A stretch of 64,000 bases of DNA. It comes from Klebsiella sp. RHBSTW-00484 (GTDB taxonomy: Bacteria > Pseudomonadota > Gammaproteobacteria > Enterobacterales > Enterobacteriaceae). The DNA is taken from NCBI RefSeq assembly GCF_013705725.1, contig NZ_CP055481.1, positions 5,704,001-5,768,000 on the forward strand. Reading direction: 5' to 3'. Shown here piece after piece: positions 27,564 to 36,217 of the stretch. The notes beneath the pieces were generated by a model. The model was not told the DNA's origin and ran no database searches. It saw nothing but the letters and a program-made list of their open reading frames with translations. A program made the position numbers and the translations under genes. Position 1 is the first letter of the stretch. Each line of letters opens with the position of its first letter.

Positions 27564-28382
27564 ATGAGACTTGCCAGCCGCTTCGGGCGGACAAACCAGA
27601 TCCGCCGCGACCGCCCGTTAACCCGCGATGAACTGGTGCACTATGTGCCCAGCGTATTCAGTGAAGAGAAACATGAATCTCGTTCAGACAGATACACGTA
27701 CATCCCGACCATTACCCTCCTCGATAACCTGCAGCGCGAAGGCTTTCGTCCGTTTTTTGCCTGCCAGACCCGCGTGCGCGACCTGAATAAACGTGACCAC
27801 ACGAAGCACATGCTGCGCCTGCGTCGTGAAGGCCAGATTACCGGTAAACAGGTCCCCGAAATCATCCTCCTCAACAGCCATGACGGCTCCAGCTCATACC
27901 AGATGTTGCCGGGGTTGTTTCGCTTTGTCTGCCAGAACGGACTTGTCTGTGGCGAAACCTTTGGTGAGGTGCGCGTGCCACATAAAGGCAACGTGGTTGA
28001 GAAGGTCATTGAAGGGGCTTATGAGGTGCTGGGGATATTTGACCGGGTGGAAGAAAAGCGGGACGCCATGCAGTCACTGCTACTTCCCCCACCGGCACAG
28101 CAGGCTTTTGCCAGAGCCGCGCTGACGTATCGCTTCGGGGAAGAGCACCAGCCAGTGGCGGCATCCCAGATACTGACGCCCCGACGCTATGAAGACCGTC
28201 AGGACGACCTGTGGTCAGTGTTCAATCGTTGCCAGGAGAACCTGCTGAAAGGGGGTCTGCCAGGACGTACCGCCAAAGGCAAACGCAGCCATACCCGGGC
28301 GGTTAAAGGCATAGACGGCGACGTTAAGCTCAATCGCGCCCTCTGGGTGATGGCGGAAGAACTTCAGCAGGCGCTGAGCTGA
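27564..28382 (+). CDS. YfjQ-like DUF932 protein
   Basis: A 272-residue protein of the DUF932 (YfjQ/YkfF-island) family. Conserved parts include VHYVPSVFSEEKHESRSDRY, LNSHDGSSSYQML (the phage/plasmid DUF932 core) and CQNGLVCGETFGEVRVPHKG. DUF932 relatives are found in phages, plasmids and CP4 prophages near ArdB and RadC genes, as here. Function is not established; it may act in DNA metabolism or anti-defence. Confidence 0.85.
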   Translation: MRLASRFGRTNQIRRDRPLTRDELVHYVPSVFSEEKHESRSDRYTYIPTITLLDNLQREGFRPFFACQTRVRDLNKRDHTKHMLRLRREGQITGKQVPEIILLNSHDGSSSYQMLPGLFRFVCQNGLVCGETFGEVRVPHKGNVVEKVIEGAYEVLGIFDRVEEKRDAMQSLLLPPPAQQAFARAALTYRFGEEHQPVAASQILTPRRYEDRQDDLWSVFNRCQENLLKGGLPGRTAKGKRSHTRAVKGIDGDVKLNRALWVMAEELQQALS

Positions 28383-28636
28383 TGCCACCGCTACCTGATA
28401 ACGCCCACCAGGCAACCCTTTATCCGACCGCCCTGGAGAACAATCCCTGCAGCCGCTCCATCTCCGATGACGACCTGTGCGCCTGGTGCTCACACCTTCT
28501 TTATCGTCCCGGCGAACTCAGCCTGTGCAGCTTAAGCCTCCCGGAGGGCCACTGGCCGTCACGCTGTGATGAGGACGGCTATGCGCAGTCCTGCCCGTCA
28601 CTCCGGCTGAACCAACATCCCCAACCCGATAAATAA
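28382..28636 (+). CDS. Small cysteine-containing island protein
   Basis: An 84-residue protein whose ATG overlaps the stop of the YfjQ-like gene (TGATG), which implies coupled translation. It contains CAWC and two further Cys, suggesting a small metal site. No family known to me. Confidence 0.58.
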   Translation: MPPLPDNAHQATLYPTALENNPCSRSISDDDLCAWCSHLLYRPGELSLCSLSLPEGHWPSRCDEDGYAQSCPSLRLNQHPQPDK

Positions 28637-28652
28637 ACAAGGAAAAACCAGC

Positions 28653-29126
28653 ATGACCGATATTATTAACCTTAACGATATCCTCCCGTTACCGCCACAA
28701 CCTGCCAGTTCTTCGCCAGCGCTGACCGCCACACTCGTACAGGACGAGCAGCGCATCAGCTTCTGGCCGCAGCACTTCGGCAGCATCCCGCAGTGGATAA
28801 TCCTCGAACCGACAGTCTTCGCGTGGATGGACCGCTTCTGCACAGACTACCACGGCGGTATCTGGCAGTTTTACACGCTCAGCAACGGCGGCGCGTTTAT
28901 GGCCCCGGAAGCGGAGAGCGATAAACTCTGGTCGCTGTTCAACACCCTGAACGGTAACGGCGGTGAGCTCAGCGCCGGGGCTGCCGGGATCGCGGTCTGC
29001 CTGATGACTTACAGCCACCACGCCATGCGCACCGAATGCGACGCCATGACGGAGCACTATTACCGCCTGCGGGACTACGCGCTCAGCCATGCGGAATGCA
29101 GTGCGATCATGCACATCATCGACTGA
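28653..29126 (+). CDS. Antirestriction protein, ArdB/KlcA family
   Basis: A 157-residue protein of the KlcA/ArdB (YafX/YfjX) family, with the conserved opening [10 protein letters not shown] and central [13 protein letters not shown]. ArdB proteins block type I restriction in the cell without mimicking DNA, helping incoming elements to establish. The gene lies between the YfjQ-like and RadC-like genes, the standard CP4 order. AAGGA upstream supports the start. Confidence 0.88.
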   Translation: MTDIINLNDILPLPPQPASSSPALTATLVQDEQRISFWPQHFGSIPQWIILEPTVFAWMDRFCTDYHGGIWQFYTLSNGGAFMAPEAESDKLWSLFNTLNGNGGELSAGAAGIAVCLMTYSHHAMRTECDAMTEHYYRLRDYALSHAECSAIMHIID

Positions 29127-29137
29127 GGTCAGCCGCC

Positions 29138-29617
29138 ATGGAACAACAGTTACCGCTGTTTGCCCGTGAATTACCCTCTGCCGACCAGCTGACGGTCAGG
29201 GAAGCCTTAACCCTGCTGGAAGGGCAGCTCCGTGAACCCGGTGCGTCATTTACGTCCGGCAATGCCGTGCGCGACTGGCTGCGCCTGCATCTGGCCACGC
29301 AGGAGAGGGAGTCGCTGATGGTGCTGTGGCTGGACAACCAGCACCGCCTCATCGCCTGCGATACGCTTTTTCTCGGCACCATCAACAGCATTACCGTCCA
29401 TCCACGGGAGGTCGTGAAGGCCGGACTTCACCACAACGCTGCCGCCGCGCTACTCGCGCACAATCATCCTTCCGGAGAGGCTGAACCCAGTCAGGCCGAC
29501 CGGCTGATTACCGGACGCCTGAAACAGGCCCTGGAGCTGGTCGATATTCGCCTGCTGGACCACCTGGTGGTTGGCGGGATGGATATAGTGTCTTTTGCCG
29601 AACGCGGCTGGCTGTAA
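29138..29617 (+). CDS. RadC-family JAB/MPN protein (YkfG/YfjY-like)
   Basis: A 159-residue RadC-like protein made mostly of the JAB domain. The metal motif is intact: His108, His110 and Asp121 in [14 protein letters not shown]. The N-terminal helix-hairpin-helix of chromosomal RadC is absent, as in island versions. Start at 29138, eleven bases after the ArdB stop. Family function is uncertain; a role in DNA recombination has been proposed and disputed. Confidence 0.87.
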   Translation: MEQQLPLFARELPSADQLTVREALTLLEGQLREPGASFTSGNAVRDWLRLHLATQERESLMVLWLDNQHRLIACDTLFLGTINSITVHPREVVKAGLHHNAAAALLAHNHPSGEAEPSQADRLITGRLKQALELVDIRLLDHLVVGGMDIVSFAERGWL

Positions 29618-29631
29618 GGAGAAAAACAACG

Positions 29632-29853
29632 ATGAAGATTATCAGCAAACGCCAGGTGATGGCGATATACCGCCAGCATCCGCAGTCGCGGCTGTTCCGC
29701 TTCTGTACAGGGAAATACCTGTGGTCCGGTAGCATCTGCCACTATGCCGGACGGGAGGTGCAGGATATCTGCGGTGTGCTCGCCGTATTCGCTGAACGCC
29801 GCCAGGACCGCAACGGCCCGTATGTTGTCCTGCGCAGCGTTACCCTGAATTAA
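29632..29853 (+). CDS. YeeT/YkfH-like DUF987 protein
   Basis: A 73-residue small protein of the DUF987 family, recognised by MKIISKRQVMAIYRQHP and the CTGKYLW segment. In CP4 prophages it always lies between RadC-like and CbeA-type genes, as here. AAGGAG upstream. Function unknown. Confidence 0.82.
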   Translation: MKIISKRQVMAIYRQHPQSRLFRFCTGKYLWSGSICHYAGREVQDICGVLAVFAERRQDRNGPYVVLRSVTLN

Positions 29854-29875
29854 CACCTAGTTAAGGATTACTTAA

Positions 29876-30247
29876 ATGCAAAGCTCAACAAATGTAGCAA
29901 ATCACGATATTGCCGCCCCCTGGTGGGGACTTAAGCCTGCAGCTATCCCGTGTTTTGGCGCACGACTGGTACAGGAGGGCAACCGGCTGCATTACCTGGC
30001 TGATCGCGCCAGCATCACCGGTACCTTCAGCGAATCAGACCTGCGCCATCTGGACCAGGCATTTCCACTGCTGTTGAAACAACTTGAGTTAATGCTCACC
30101 AGCGGTGAACTCACTCCCCGACATCAGCACGGCGTCACGCTCTACGCAAAAGGACTGACCTGCGAGGCAGACACCCTCGGCTCCTGCGGATACGTTTATC
30201 TTGCGATTTATGCGACGCCACCTGTGGCACAACCCGGAGGAGAATAG
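29876..30247 (+). CDS. Type IV antitoxin, CbeA/YeeU family
   Basis: A 123-residue YagB/YeeU/YfjZ-family antitoxin, with the diagnostic APWWGLKPAAIPCFGARLVQ start and GVTLYAKGLTCEADTLGSCGY. These proteins counter CbtA-type toxins indirectly by stabilising FtsZ and MreB filaments. The partner toxin is at 30575-30952, separated by a broken small gene. Confidence 0.9.
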   Translation: MQSSTNVANHDIAAPWWGLKPAAIPCFGARLVQEGNRLHYLADRASITGTFSESDLRHLDQAFPLLLKQLELMLTSGELTPRHQHGVTLYAKGLTCEADTLGSCGYVYLAIYATPPVAQPGGE

Positions 30248-30249
30248 CC

Positions 30250-30480
30250 ATGCCACACGCCTGTAAAATCAGCGAGGTCATTGAACTGCTGAAACAACAT
30301 CAAAATGACGACTTCGTATTGTGTTCACTCTGATACGAAGACGATGTACGCAATGTGGATGACTCTGTGACGGCAGAAGAGGCCAGAGCGGCATTATGCC
30401 ATGCAGCCAGCCATCACGACGCAGAACAGGGCATTAACTGGTTCACACTGGAGGCCGCACCTGACGCCATCAGACAGTAA
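30250..30480 (+). pseudogene. Small island gene interrupted by an in-frame TGA
   Basis: A frame of 76 codons runs from ATG 30250 to TAA 30478, but codon 28 is TGA (30331-30333), between CSL and YEDD. A GGAG box and the tight position two bases after the CbeA stop show it was a real gene. The TGA most likely replaced TGG. The remainder, with SVTAEEARAALCHAA and AEQGINWFTLEA, resembles the short proteins found between yeeU and yeeV in other islands (possibly DUF957). Selenocysteine use is unlikely: no SECIS-like context is evident. Confidence 0.6.
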
Positions 30481-30574
30481 GTGGATTACCTGAAAAACAC
30501 CGTGACTCACCATCCCCCTTCACCGTTATCCCCCCGACCATCAACATCTTATTTATTTAACAGAGATCAACTTT

Positions 30575-30952
30575 ATGCAAACCTTACCCACCATCCCGAC
30601 GAGGAAGGTATCGTCACACCCGTCGCCGGTAGAAATCTGGCAGCAACTTCTTACTTATCTGCTGGAAAGGCATTACGGCCTTTCGCTTAACGACACACAG
30701 TTTGGTGATAGTAATGTGATTCAGCAGCATATTGACGCCGGGATTTCACTGGCAGATGCACTCAATTTTCTCGTTGAAAAATCTGAACTGGTTCGAATTG
30801 ATCGCCCCGGTTTCTCCATTCAGCATCAGTCTCCGTTCATCAGCGCTATTGACATACTCCGGGCCAGAAAGGCCACCGGCCTGATGCAACGTACCGGCTA
30901 TAAGGCGGTGACTTGCGCCATCAGTGGGCAGTCATCCAGGGGGCAGCAATGA
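30575..30952 (+). CDS. Type IV toxin, CbtA/YkfI/YpjF family
   Basis: A 125-residue toxin of the CbtA (YeeV) family: [23 protein letters not shown], the [12 protein letters not shown] core and [11 protein letters not shown]. Family members bind FtsZ and MreB and stop cell division and elongation. Toxin and CbeA-type antitoxin (29876-30247) form a module. Its stop overlaps the DUF5983 start (ATGA). Confidence 0.9.
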   Translation: MQTLPTIPTRKVSSHPSPVEIWQQLLTYLLERHYGLSLNDTQFGDSNVIQQHIDAGISLADALNFLVEKSELVRIDRPGFSIQHQSPFISAIDILRARKATGLMQRTGYKAVTCAISGQSSRGQQ

Positions 30953-31440
30953 AGCTGTCCCTGACGGTGGAAGCCGATACCGTTAATGTACTGGCCCTTA
31001 ATGGGGGCCGGATCGCCGTCGATCTCGATGGTATTGAGCTGGCTGCGCTGATTGATGTGGTCAATGATAACGGTTACTCGCTTCGTATTGCTGATGCCCC
31101 CGGGAAGTTGGTTGTTGAAGATCAGCTACCACGTACCGCCCGTCTGAATGGGATCCAGTGCAGTACCGCTCATATCACGTGTGAGGATAACGCTATTCTC
31201 GACCAGGTCACTCTTCAACGCCACGAAGGCGGCAACAGTGACTGGATACTGTACACCGGCTACGGTTACCTGCTCAGACTTAATGCTCGCTTATACCCAG
31301 TGCTGGAACTAAAGAGATTGGGGCTTTCAAAGGGCTGCCGTCGGTTAGTGACCACACTGATACGACGTTACGGGATCGATATGCTACATCTGGATGCAGC
31401 GGGTGACCTGTTGCCGGGTTTTAGCACCTTCGACGGGTAG
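30949..31440 (+). CDS. DUF5983 family protein
   Basis: A 163-residue protein immediately following the toxin with a four-base overlap, the usual position of DUF5983. Typical parts are [28 protein letters not shown] and the C-terminal [10 protein letters not shown]. Function is unknown, but translational coupling suggests it belongs to the toxin-antitoxin unit. A terminator follows at 31519-31546. Confidence 0.8.
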   Translation: MKLSLTVEADTVNVLALNGGRIAVDLDGIELAALIDVVNDNGYSLRIADAPGKLVVEDQLPRTARLNGIQCSTAHITCEDNAILDQVTLQRHEGGNSDWILYTGYGYLLRLNARLYPVLELKRLGLSKGCRRLVTTLIRRYGIDMLHLDAAGDLLPGFSTFDG

Positions 31441-31518
31441 TCTCTCCTTCCGACATGCTCAGTCTCTGCAACACATCCGCTCAGAATAATCACAGCCCTG
31501 TATTTACCACACGCATAA

Positions 31519-31546
31519 ACGCCAGCCCTCACCGACTGGCGTTTTG
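31519..31546 (+). terminator. Rho-independent terminator of the cbeA-cbtA-DUF5983 transcript
   Basis: ACGCCAG and CTGGCGT form a stem around a ten-base loop, followed by TTTGCTTT. It lies between DUF5983 and DUF4942. Confidence 0.7.
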
Positions 31547-31568
31547 CTTTATACAAAGGATATAAACT

Positions 31569-32414
31569 ATGTCAGAACTCACCATCACCAGACCCGAAGT
31601 TTTAACCGACCATACCGATATAATTTGCTCCACCAGCATTGAACGTATCGTCACCGGACGTAACGCTGCGCTGGAGCAGATTAAGACACTGATACGCCAG
31701 CTTGCCGACATCTCGACGCTGACCAGCAGCATCGGTGGTGGGGATGCAAAGGACTGGGGAATGCGACAATACCGTTATGACTGCTGGCTGATGGAGGACA
31801 CTGATACGGCTATGAAAGCCATTACCCGCAGCATCGATCGCGATATCTGGCGAGAGCTGATGCAACGGTCCGGAATGCTCTCACTTATGGACGCTCAGGC
31901 GCGCGACGAGTGGCACAACAGCCTGGAGAAAGACGATATTCCTGCTATCAGCGAAGAAAATATCCTTAGCACTTTTAAACAATTACATCTGAATAAAGGT
32001 GAAGTTTTTGAACGTGGCGTGATTAACGTGTTTAAAGGTCTGAGCTGGAATTTTAAGACAAACAGCCCTTGTAGGTTTGGCGGGAAAATCATCGTGACGG
32101 GACTGGTCAAATATGACCGGTGGGGATTTGGTTTGAACTGGGGGTGGCAGCGTGATCGCCTGGCTGACCTTGAGCGCATGCTGATGCTTCTCGATGGAAA
32201 ACCTGTCCCCGACAACCGCGACGATGTTACCCGTCGACTGGGAGACCATATCCATGAAAATAGGCACGGCAATCATTATGAGGATGAGATGTTTACTATT
32301 AAGTACTTTCAGAAGGGAACAGCGCATATCAGCTTCAAAAGGCCAGAACTGCTTGATAAAATGAACGACATTGTCGCGAAGCATTTTCCTTCGATGTTAC
32401 CCGCTCGTTCCTGA
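31569..32414 (+). CDS. DUF4942 domain protein
   Basis: A 281-residue protein of the DUF4942 group, commonly the last gene of CP4-type islands. Recognised by the long N-terminal helical part (GRNAALEQIKTLIRQLADI), FKGLSWNFKTNSPCRFGGKIIVTG and the C-terminal GTAHISFKRPELLDKMNDIVAKH. It resembles the methyltransferase-associated phage/island proteins but no catalytic motif is visible. It closes island 1; the tRNA-Phe repeat is about 110 bases downstream. Between 32415 and 32726 there is no gene apart from the att repeat and integrase sites. Confidence 0.82.
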   Translation: MSELTITRPEVLTDHTDIICSTSIERIVTGRNAALEQIKTLIRQLADISTLTSSIGGGDAKDWGMRQYRYDCWLMEDTDTAMKAITRSIDRDIWRELMQRSGMLSLMDAQARDEWHNSLEKDDIPAISEENILSTFKQLHLNKGEVFERGVINVFKGLSWNFKTNSPCRFGGKIIVTGLVKYDRWGFGLNWGWQRDRLADLERMLMLLDGKPVPDNRDDVTRRLGDHIHENRHGNHYEDEMFTIKYFQKGTAHISFKRPELLDKMNDIVAKHFPSMLPARS

Positions 32415-32523
32415 GTTTGAATCCCCCAATCCAGCACCAAAAAGGACTGAGGGTACAAATGAGGGCACAAAAACAATCAAACAAAAAATAAACAATAAAA
32501 TTCAATAAGTTAACTGATAAAGT

Positions 32524-32546
32524 CGATTCCGAGTCCGGGCACCACT
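32524..32546 (+). repeat. Attachment-site repeat from the tRNA-Phe 3' end (junction of island 1 and island 2)
   Basis: CGATTCCGAGTCCGGGCACC plus ACT equals the T-arm/acceptor end of enterobacterial tRNA-Phe. The rest of the tRNA is absent, so this is an att copy, not a gene. A perfect hairpin (ACGGACGT...ACGTCCGT, 32556-32577) followed by TTTGC stands in the place of a tRNA terminator. Pairs with 39214-39235. Confidence 0.85.
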
Positions 32547-32658
32547 CATTTAGAAACGGACGTCTACTGACGTCCGTTTTGCTTTATAAAGTCAACAAGT
32601 TATCCCCTTCCAGTTGTCTACTACTGTCCGTTAAAATCTACTGGCAGCTCCCTCTATT

Positions 32659-32707
32659 TGTTGGTAAAAATGTTGGTAATCTCAGTTCGATGGGATTTTT
32701 ACCAACA
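32659..32707. promoter_or_regulatory. Inverted and direct repeats at the integrase promoter (probable Int arm sites)
   Basis: TGTTGGTAAAAA (32659-32670) has an exact inverted copy TTTTTACCAACA (32696-32707), and a direct TGTTGGTAA follows the first copy at 32671. The same GTTGGTAAA occurs twice at the other end of the element (39139, 39153). This suits arm-type integrase binding with autoregulation of int, whose ribosome-binding site starts eight bases downstream. Confidence 0.6.
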
Positions 32708-32726
32708 TTTGCACAGGAGGCTTGTT

Positions 32727-33998
32727 ATGCGCTTAACTGATATTGCTGTAAAAAACGCCAAGCCTTCCGACAAGCCAACTAAAATTTCTGATGGCAAAGG
32801 GCTGTATCTGCTCGTTCATCCTAACGGCTCGAAGTATTGGCAAGCGGCTTATCGCTATGATGGTAAGCAAAAAGTCTTCTCAATTGGCACCTACCCTTCT
32901 GTTTCGCTCTCAGAAGCTCGTACAAGCCTCTTAGCGATGAAATCTCTGTTAGCCAGTGGTATCGACCCACTTCAACAGAAAAAAGCTGTAAAGGCCGAAG
33001 AGCGAGGAGATTTTACGTTTGAAGCCGTAGCTCGTGATTGGCACAAAAAAATGTCTGTTAGTGAGCGGTGGATACCTCAGCATAGTGAGCGTATTTTAAA
33101 CAGTCTTATTAATCATCTTTTCCCTGCTATCGGCTCAAAAGATATTACCAAGTTGACTACGCGCGATCTGTTGCTACCTCTGCGTAAAATTGAGGGCAAG
33201 GGCCAACACGAAACCGCTTCACGTTTAAAACAGCGTATTACCGCTATTATGCGTTATGCTGTCCAAGAAGATATGATTACCCATAATCCCGCTAATGAAC
33301 TTGGCGGCACGTTAATCACACCTAAAAGAACGCATTATCCAGCGCTTGAACTTGAGCAGATACCTGATCTTTTAAGTCGTATAGATGCGTATAAAGGCCG
33401 TAGGCTCACTGTATTAGCTTTAAAACTCACTTTATTAGTTTTCATTCGGTCGAGTGAACTACGCTTCGCTCGCTGGCCTGAAATAGATTTTAAAAATGCC
33501 TTATGGGTTATTCCGCCAGAAAGAGACGAGATCGAGAACGTTAGATTTTCTGAAAGAGGATCTAAAATGCGCATACCTCATTATGTACCGTTAAGTCATC
33601 AGGCCATTGAAATATTAAAAGAGCTAAAAGATATTAGCTATGATATTAGCAATGGTGAGGGTTTGATATTTATCGGTTGTCATGATTATCGTAAACCTAT
33701 GAGCGAGAATACCGTTAATAAAGCATTGCGACTTATGGGCTATGACACTCAAACTCAAATTTGTGGGCATGGTTTCCGCACAATGGCCTGTAGTTCTCTT
33801 GTTGAGTCAGGTATATGGACTGAAGACGCAATTGAAAGACAAATGAGTCATAAAGAGCAAAACAATGTTCGTGCTGCTTATACTCATAAAGCAAAACATA
33901 TTACGCAGCGTCGTTTGATGATACAATGGTGGGCTGATTATTTGGACGCAAACAAAGAAAGACATATTATGCCGTTTGACTTCGCTAAAATGTTATAG
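32727..33998 (+). CDS. int: P4-type tyrosine integrase of the mobilizable element
   Basis: A 423-residue tyrosine recombinase of normal P4-integrase length. The N-terminal arm-binding DUF4102 domain starts MRLTDIAVKNAKPSDKPTKI, a SAM-like core-binding domain follows (about 100-190), and the catalytic domain has Arg in FIRSSELRFARW (about 241), HGFRTMA (about 347) and the Tyr in AAYTHKAK (about 384). AGGAGG six bases upstream marks the start. It lies beside the left tRNA-Phe repeat and should excise the 6.7-kb element. Its AT-rich codon use differs from island 1. Confidence 0.93.
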   Translation: MRLTDIAVKNAKPSDKPTKISDGKGLYLLVHPNGSKYWQAAYRYDGKQKVFSIGTYPSVSLSEARTSLLAMKSLLASGIDPLQQKKAVKAEERGDFTFEAVARDWHKKMSVSERWIPQHSERILNSLINHLFPAIGSKDITKLTTRDLLLPLRKIEGKGQHETASRLKQRITAIMRYAVQEDMITHNPANELGGTLITPKRTHYPALELEQIPDLLSRIDAYKGRRLTVLALKLTLLVFIRSSELRFARWPEIDFKNALWVIPPERDEIENVRFSERGSKMRIPHYVPLSHQAIEILKELKDISYDISNGEGLIFIGCHDYRKPMSENTVNKALRLMGYDTQTQICGHGFRTMACSSLVESGIWTEDAIERQMSHKEQNNVRAAYTHKAKHITQRRLMIQWWADYLDANKERHIMPFDFAKML

Positions 33999-34006
33999 GG
34001 GGATTT

Positions 34007-34330
34007 ATGGATACTGTGATTTTCAATAACAATGAAGATGCGTACAAAAAGTGGTTAAACGATAATCCAGAAGGATACGTTGTTAACCTGTTAGAGAAAG
34101 CCAAAGGTACGGCAAGTAAATCTGACATAAATAGCACATGCCTCCACCATGTGAACTGTTTCGCTATAAATCCTTTAGTGTCAGATAAAGAAAAAACTGG
34201 ATTTACAACAGGCCAGTATCAAAAAATATGTTCTGTATCAGAGGAGTCTGCTTATAACAAAGCTAAAGAACTTACAGGACTAACGACCATTAAACGCTGT
34301 TCTTTTTGTTTTAAGCATGTAGATATATAA
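34007..34330 (+). CDS. Small protein of unknown function next to the integrase
   Basis: A 107-residue soluble protein, eight bases after int and probably co-transcribed. It has two possible metal-binding groups: CLHHVNC near residue 45 and CSFC near 100. GGGGG-type ribosome-binding site upstream. I know no family; the cysteine/histidine layout suggests a zinc site. Confidence 0.6.
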   Translation: MDTVIFNNNEDAYKKWLNDNPEGYVVNLLEKAKGTASKSDINSTCLHHVNCFAINPLVSDKEKTGFTTGQYQKICSVSEESAYNKAKELTGLTTIKRCSFCFKHVDI

Positions 34331-34344
34331 CAATTTAATACTAA

Positions 34345-34377
34345 AAAATAAAAGAGGTTTCAAGCCTCTTTTATTTT
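34345..34377. terminator. Bidirectional terminator between int operon and mobA
   Basis: A perfect 13-base stem AAAATAAAAGAGG / CCTCTTTTATTTT with a seven-base loop has A and T runs on both sides. The convergent genes end on either side, and the stem overlaps the mobA stop codon. Confidence 0.85.
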
Positions 34378-35849
34378 GGTTTAAAGGTTGGATATTTGAC
34401 ACTCTGTTCTGCTTCCTGCTGTTGTAGTTTTAATGTTTCTTTTTTTAAGTTTGATTTCAATTTGGATTTAAATCTATTTTCATAATCAAACATATATAAT
34501 GGTTTTTTCTTTATTTCTTCTTTAATCACTTTTTCTTTATTTTTGGGCTGAATAACAGGTTTTCTAATATTTAACCTTTCTCTTATCTCTTCGATCTTAG
34601 TTGCTCTACTATTGAAACTGCGACGGCCTTTGAGTCTAAAGTTATTCGTGGCTGTTGTGGCTGTTTCTGCATGATCAAGTATCCTACTGATAGAACCGCT
34701 GCTAAGTTTAGAACTCCTACTATTGAAGCCACCTTGATTATAAGTTTTGATTGGTTCTTTATTGTATTGTTTTTTAACTCTGTTGAGTACTTGTGCAGCT
34801 TTTTGTGTTGTTCTTCTAACTTTTGGGCCTGTTGGTCTATTATATTTTTCGCTGAGTTTAAAGCTGTTGTGGTTGCTTCTAACGAGTTGTTTACCCTCGT
34901 AAGTGTCTGTTGTGTCTGGTTTAATGCTGTACTGACCGACTCCGATAATATCATCATCGTTTCTGATAATGGTTCTACCGTCATTGATATTTGGTTCAAT
35001 AGGTGATCGTCCAATACTATTTTCGTCATCTGTTTTTCTTGCTGCGAATCTTCTAATGAGTTCATCATCTCTATTTTTGTCATATTTCACCTTGCCTTTA
35101 ATAGTGTTCCAACTGTATTTTTTACCTAACTGTGAGCCTTTAAAATAAATATTTTTTTCATTATTTTTGATACCAAACGACACTCCGGCGACGTTGCCAG
35201 TGCTTGCAACGTTGAAGGCCGGATCGATGCCTACAGCCTGCAGTCTGTCTATGAATGTCTCAAGGTCTGGTTTTCCTACCATAGCCGCCTGTAATGCGTT
35301 CTGTAGAACGATACGAGCTGGTTTCTCACCTTTGCGTAGGGCTTGCTCGATCTCGTTCTTGGTTGGTGCTGATACCTCTGATTTTTGCCCTTTGAGACTT
35401 TGTGTAATGGTTAAGCCGTGCTTTATCTCCAAACGTTCACAAGCTGCTATTGTGTTAAATGCTGAGTGCTGACCATGCCATACAGAACCGTCTAAACCAA
35501 TCCTATTGGCTACAATATGGATATGTTCTTTATCTGTATCGTTATGACGCACACAAATATATTGATGCTTTTCTATATCAATATTCATTTCTTTCAAATA
35601 GTCTTTTGCTATCTCCTGCCATTGTTCATCTGTTAAATGTTCATTTTTTGGAAGAGATAAAAACGCATGAAAAACAGGTTTTTTTATATCTTGTCTAAAG
35701 CTGCTTACAGTTTTAAACTCATCAGTTAAATCACTAACATTATTATAATCACTTGCCATGTTGCTACATATGAAATCGTGATCATCTTTTAATATATACT
35801 CAACTCTATTTTTAAATGATCTCCCTGTTTTAGCTACGTTTCCTTTCAT
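34371..35849 (-). CDS. mobA: MobA-type relaxase (MobP/ColE1-like)
   Basis: A 492-residue relaxase. The N-terminal domain has a candidate catalytic Tyr18 (RVEYIL), and the metal-binding motif HNDTDKEHIHI (His102, His109, His111), matching the MobA/VirD2 HxDxxHxH class. The C-terminal half is basic and low in complexity, as in ColE1-type MbeA, and overlaps a second gene in another frame (34583-35083). It would nick oriT so the element can use a helper conjugation system. Start overlaps the MobC stop by four bases. Confidence 0.88.
   Translation of the reverse strand: MKGNVAKTGRSFKNRVEYILKDDHDFICSNMASDYNNVSDLTDEFKTVSSFRQDIKKPVFHAFLSLPKNEHLTDEQWQEIAKDYLKEMNIDIEKHQYICVRHNDTDKEHIHIVANRIGLDGSVWHGQHSAFNTIAACERLEIKHGLTITQSLKGQKSEVSAPTKNEIEQALRKGEKPARIVLQNALQAAMVGKPDLETFIDRLQAVGIDPAFNVASTGNVAGVSFGIKNNEKNIYFKGSQLGKKYSWNTIKGKVKYDKNRDDELIRRFAARKTDDENSIGRSPIEPNINDGRTIIRNDDDIIGVGQYSIKPDTTDTYEGKQLVRSNHNSFKLSEKYNRPTGPKVRRTTQKAAQVLNRVKKQYNKEPIKTYNQGGFNSRSSKLSSGSISRILDHAETATTATNNFRLKGRRSFNSRATKIEEIRERLNIRKPVIQPKNKEKVIKEEIKKKPLYMFDYENRFKSKLKSNLKKETLKLQQQEAEQSVKYPTFKPK
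34583..35083 (-). CDS. mobB: MobB/MbeB-like protein encoded inside mobA in another frame
   Basis: A 166-residue protein on the same strand as mobA but in a different frame, lying wholly within it. AAGGTG precedes its ATG. It has a long coiled-coil region (about 60-115, with LTRVNNSLEATTTALNSAKN) and one C-terminal transmembrane helix (IVGVLNLAAVLSVGYLIM), the architecture of MobB/MbeB proteins of ColE1-type plasmids, where the same nesting is known. Such proteins help the relaxosome interact with the membrane transfer machinery. Confidence 0.75.
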   Translation of the reverse strand: MTKIEMMNSLEDSQQEKQMTKIVLDDHLLNQISMTVEPLSETMMILSESVSTALNQTQQTLTRVNNSLEATTTALNSAKNIIDQQAQKLEEQHKKLHKYSTELKNNTIKNQSKLIIKVASIVGVLNLAAVLSVGYLIMQKQPQQPRITLDSKAVAVSIVEQLRSKR

Positions 35850-36217
35850 ACAGTATAAACCTCACAAGCCTTTAATATTCTTTTCATAAGTTGCTTTATA
35901 GCAAAGTTAGCTTCTGCGGCTACAGATTGTTTAAAGTCTTCGTTGGTATTTAGTTTTTTAGCAATCTGATTTATATTATTACCTTGATGCTGTATTTCCT
36001 TAAACAAGGATTGTTCAAAATCCGGCATTTTTCTTTTAACAATAGGTTCAGAGTTTAAAATCTCTTTTCTAATGTAATGGCCTCTTTCAAGGCCGGAGGC
36101 TTCCACAAGTTCTTTTAAATAGTCAAACTCTGCTTTGTTTAATCTAAACTGTATAGATATATCTCTACGTTCTGCGTGATTTAAACCCTTGCGGCCTCTT
36201 TTTCTATCTGTATCCAT
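35846..36217 (-). CDS. mobC: MobC-type relaxosome accessory protein
   Basis: A 123-residue protein with an N-terminal ribbon-helix-helix (RRDISIQFRLNKAEFDYLKELVEASG) and the MobC core HQGNNINQIAKKLN. MobC binds oriT and helps MobA open the strands. GGAGGT seven bases before the ATG at 36217 decides the start; a longer frame begins at 36238. Its stop overlaps mobA, so the mob genes form one operon. Confidence 0.85.
   Translation of the reverse strand: MDTDRKRGRKGLNHAERRDISIQFRLNKAEFDYLKELVEASGLERGHYIRKEILNSEPIVKRKMPDFEQSLFKEIQHQGNNINQIAKKLNTNEDFKQSVAAEANFAIKQLMKRILKACEVYTV

Noticed and set aside
30250..30480. TGA at codon 28 read as selenocysteine
   Set aside because: No conserved selenocysteine family fits, the expected residue is probably Trp, and no SECIS-like hairpin is evident right after the TGA.
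32524..32546. Complete tRNA gene at the att site
   Set aside because: Only the T-arm/acceptor end is present; no D-arm or anticodon stem lies upstream, so it is an att copy.
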